From Helopsaltes ochotensis (taxonomy: Eukaryota; Chordata; Aves; Passeriformes; Locustellidae), in NCBI GenBank assembly GCA_013400155.1, contig VXBM01000560.1:124001-188000 (forward strand): a stretch of DNA of 64,000 nt, given 5' to 3'. The notes below the pieces were generated by a model that was not told the origin of the DNA, did no database searches, and saw only the letters and a program-made list of their open reading frames with translations. Positions within the stretch are counted from its first letter, which is position 1; every line of letters begins with the position of its first letter. A program made the position numbers and the translations under genes. This document shows positions 61,685 to 64,000 of this stretch, piece by piece.

Positions 61685-64000
61685 AACTTGGCACATGAGT
61701 GTAATGCTCTAAGCAGAGACCAGGAGCAGGGCTGAAGCTTCCACATAAATGTACAGCTCCCTGCTGGGTGCACTGTGAGGGGAGGAGAGAGCTTCACTGC
61801 ATTCCCTGGCTGTATCTCAAAGCTACGGAAAAGGGGAAAGTTTGTTGTTTTATTATACAACATTTTTCACCCTGTGGCAACATCCAGGAAAGTTTTCAAG
61901 AACTTTTTTAACTTTTCTAAAAATAAACAACAGCACTTTTTCCTGGGACAAAACTCCCAATTTATATTGTGAAACCTTTTATTATGCAAAACGCACCAGT
62001 ATTTCCTATTGCAACTAAACGTATCCCAGAGTTTCTTTTGACCCTGCTAGGTGTAAAATAAAACTGGGGATTTGACACAGAGATCAAACCTTCCATAGTC
62101 ATCACACAGAAGGTGTTAAACTGCAAACTTATAAACCCCAATGAAAAAATAATTGATAAAGCTATATGAAGTGTATGGGTTGATCCTTGGTAGTTATTCT
62201 CTGTCCAACAGTGCTCATAAAAGCCATCAAATTTGCTTAAATTGGAAGGATTTTGGGGATCAGATTGCAGTTCCTGCCATTAGTACTATTTGAATCTTAT
62301 TATACCAACGTTTTTCATTTGTGTTGAGCACAGCTGTGAAATAAAGTACATAACTGAATTGGTGCTTCTTGGTCTTAATCTATCAGCTTTGTTTCCCTGG
62401 AGGTAAAAGTGAGTACATTCCAAATTGCAATTGTCTTATCAAGGATGTATTTATCCATAGCAAGCAGCATTAGGGAAAATTGTTGGACAGTGAATAAGAG
62501 ATTAAAAAAAAATTGTGACTAGAAACTTTAATTTCATGGACCAAATCTATAAGAAATGGTGCAGATGGTGGTGTATGGATATAGAATTGTGTTTTGTGTT
62601 TATAATTCTGTTATCTAAGCTGCAGCTCCAGGACTTGCAGAAATGTCTCCAGAGATGATACAGATGATAAAAGCTAACTCTATTATACTTGTTCATACTC
62701 GATTGCCACACTTGTGCAAGGGCTGAAACCTCCCAGAAGTGGTAGAAACGCATTGTTGCCTGCTGTCCCACATTTCCAGCAGTTGTCTTGGTGTGGCCTA
62801 TTGGTTTTAATTTCACAACCAACGACCTCTATAGAGTGCTTCAGCTGTCCCCCCCTCTTCTCCCCAGACCTGCTCCCCTAGCTCTGGCAAACCTTTCCTG
62901 GGCCTTTGAGAGGAGCATACAGTGTGTCTGTGGTCTCTATACCCAGGAAGCATTTTCCTGGGAGGCTAGCCAGGGGTGTAGAAGATTTGGTCTGGTTCAC
63001 AAATTTTATTCCTCTGCGGGGGTGAAGGAAATTGCCTATTTTGTTTTTGTGTTGAATTTACATTAGAAAACCCCAAAATTAGGAACATGAAGGACTCTTA
63101 GACAATAAAGGCAAAGAAGACTAAATAGGTAATGTTACTGATTGCATGTGACATTGTAGGTTTCTTGGCATTCTATAATAGTCTTTATGTAAGAAATAGA
63201 ACATGTAAAATTATGAATGCCCTGATGCTCAGGGTAGAAAAGATGACATTTCAGAGATGATGTGGCATCTTGGAGAAGAAGTAGTATTAGGACATGTTTA
63301 TTTAAAGGAAAGAGAGTTTCCAGTCCCTGTGTTCAGATTGTATTTTGTAGATCTTTGGTCTTTGGTACATGTTCCTGAAGACCTCTGCTACTCTGTACTG
63401 CCTGTAAGACAAAAGAAATGGAAATCTGTACTTTGTGAAGTCCTTGTGGCTTAACACACTGGCTGTGATGACAAGTGTTTAGGTGGAGCTTTGTGTAATC
63501 TGTCATAAGGTTTAATGTGTTCCCAAGCAATCCCAGTAAGACTCAACTGGATGGGCTACAAATAAAAGTTAAGTATGTCATGATACAAATCATATAAATC
63601 TCATGTGTTTATGAGCTATACTGAAAAAAAAAAATCTTCACACCCTTCAAGTAAAACTCAGCTTGAAACTCTGTCATTTGGGACATGGTGTTAATATAAA
63701 CCCCAGGGTCTGGAAGCTGGAAAGGAACTACAGTAATGATAATGCATTTGCTACATGCTCAAAGAAGAGAAAAATACCTCTTTGAGTCTCTTCTGTAGAC
63801 AAAGCTTTGTACAAGCAACTCCTATATCTCTACACACTAGCCATAATTATTTGCCAGTAGATGGAGTAGTTAAATCAAATGTCTATCATTTACTATCGGA
63901 TCAGTTTGTGTGACAGACTCTGTAGCTTATTGACACCATTAAACCCTTGTGCTTTCTACTCTGATGATTTGGGAGTCATTTGTGTTCTTTTCAAGTCTCT
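61685..64000. other. Unique sequence, no supported gene
   Basis: Frames up to 92 codons (62788..63066, plus; 62547..62822, minus) have no recognisable motif. An A10 run lies near 63624. No repeat family recognised. Confidence 0.5.

Overview
The window looks like bird nuclear DNA. The evidence is two truncated CR1 retrotransposon copies, one of them (5639..6005, minus strand) a 3' end of the avian type, and a long terminal repeat fragment (35834..36239) whose sequence I recall as a common avian endogenous retrovirus repeat. The background is AT-rich and CpG-poor with no CpG island, which suits an intron or intergenic stretch of a large chromosome. I cannot name the species; a passerine is possible. 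Bacterial features (operons, ribosome binding sites, CRISPR) do not apply.

No gene can be identified. There is no long open frame, no recognisable protein domain, and no tRNA, rRNA or known microRNA that I could spot. Open stretches of 60 to 158 codons occur on both strands at about the density expected by chance. Six short stretches are worth testing as exons because an open frame coincides with usable splice signals: 6567..6763, 9012..9188, 19693..19762, 38675..38726 (would be terminal), 43502..43702 and 50881..50985, all on the plus strand. I recognise none of them, and all are low-confidence. A cysteine-rich open frame on the minus strand near 60000..60230 is a seventh oddity.

Layout: 1..5638 is unique sequence with a T/G-rich tract, a long A/C-only tract (2971..3149) and an AT-rich segment with homeodomain, forkhead and SOX-like motifs (4480..4870). 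CR1 lies at 5639..6005. From 6006 to 17738 the sequence is unique apart from two candidate exons. An 855-base assembly gap (17752..18606) follows a T-run. From 18607 to 35833 there are small satellites, short inverted repeats and another A/C-rich tract with a G-quadruplex-capable minus strand (34942..35034). The retroviral LTR runs into a second gap (36240..36445), which falls where that repeat family carries a GC-rich near-repeat array. From 36446 to the end there is unique sequence with a near-perfect 19-bp stem hairpin (40318..40361), a second CR1 fragment (41085..41260), a small CpG-rich patch (54520..54670) and two palindromes sharing one octamer (61452..61471 and 61664..61684).

I found no convincing new biological system. 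The most checkable signals are the 40318 hairpin, the recurrent strand-asymmetric A/C tracts, the gap inside the LTR and the candidate exons.
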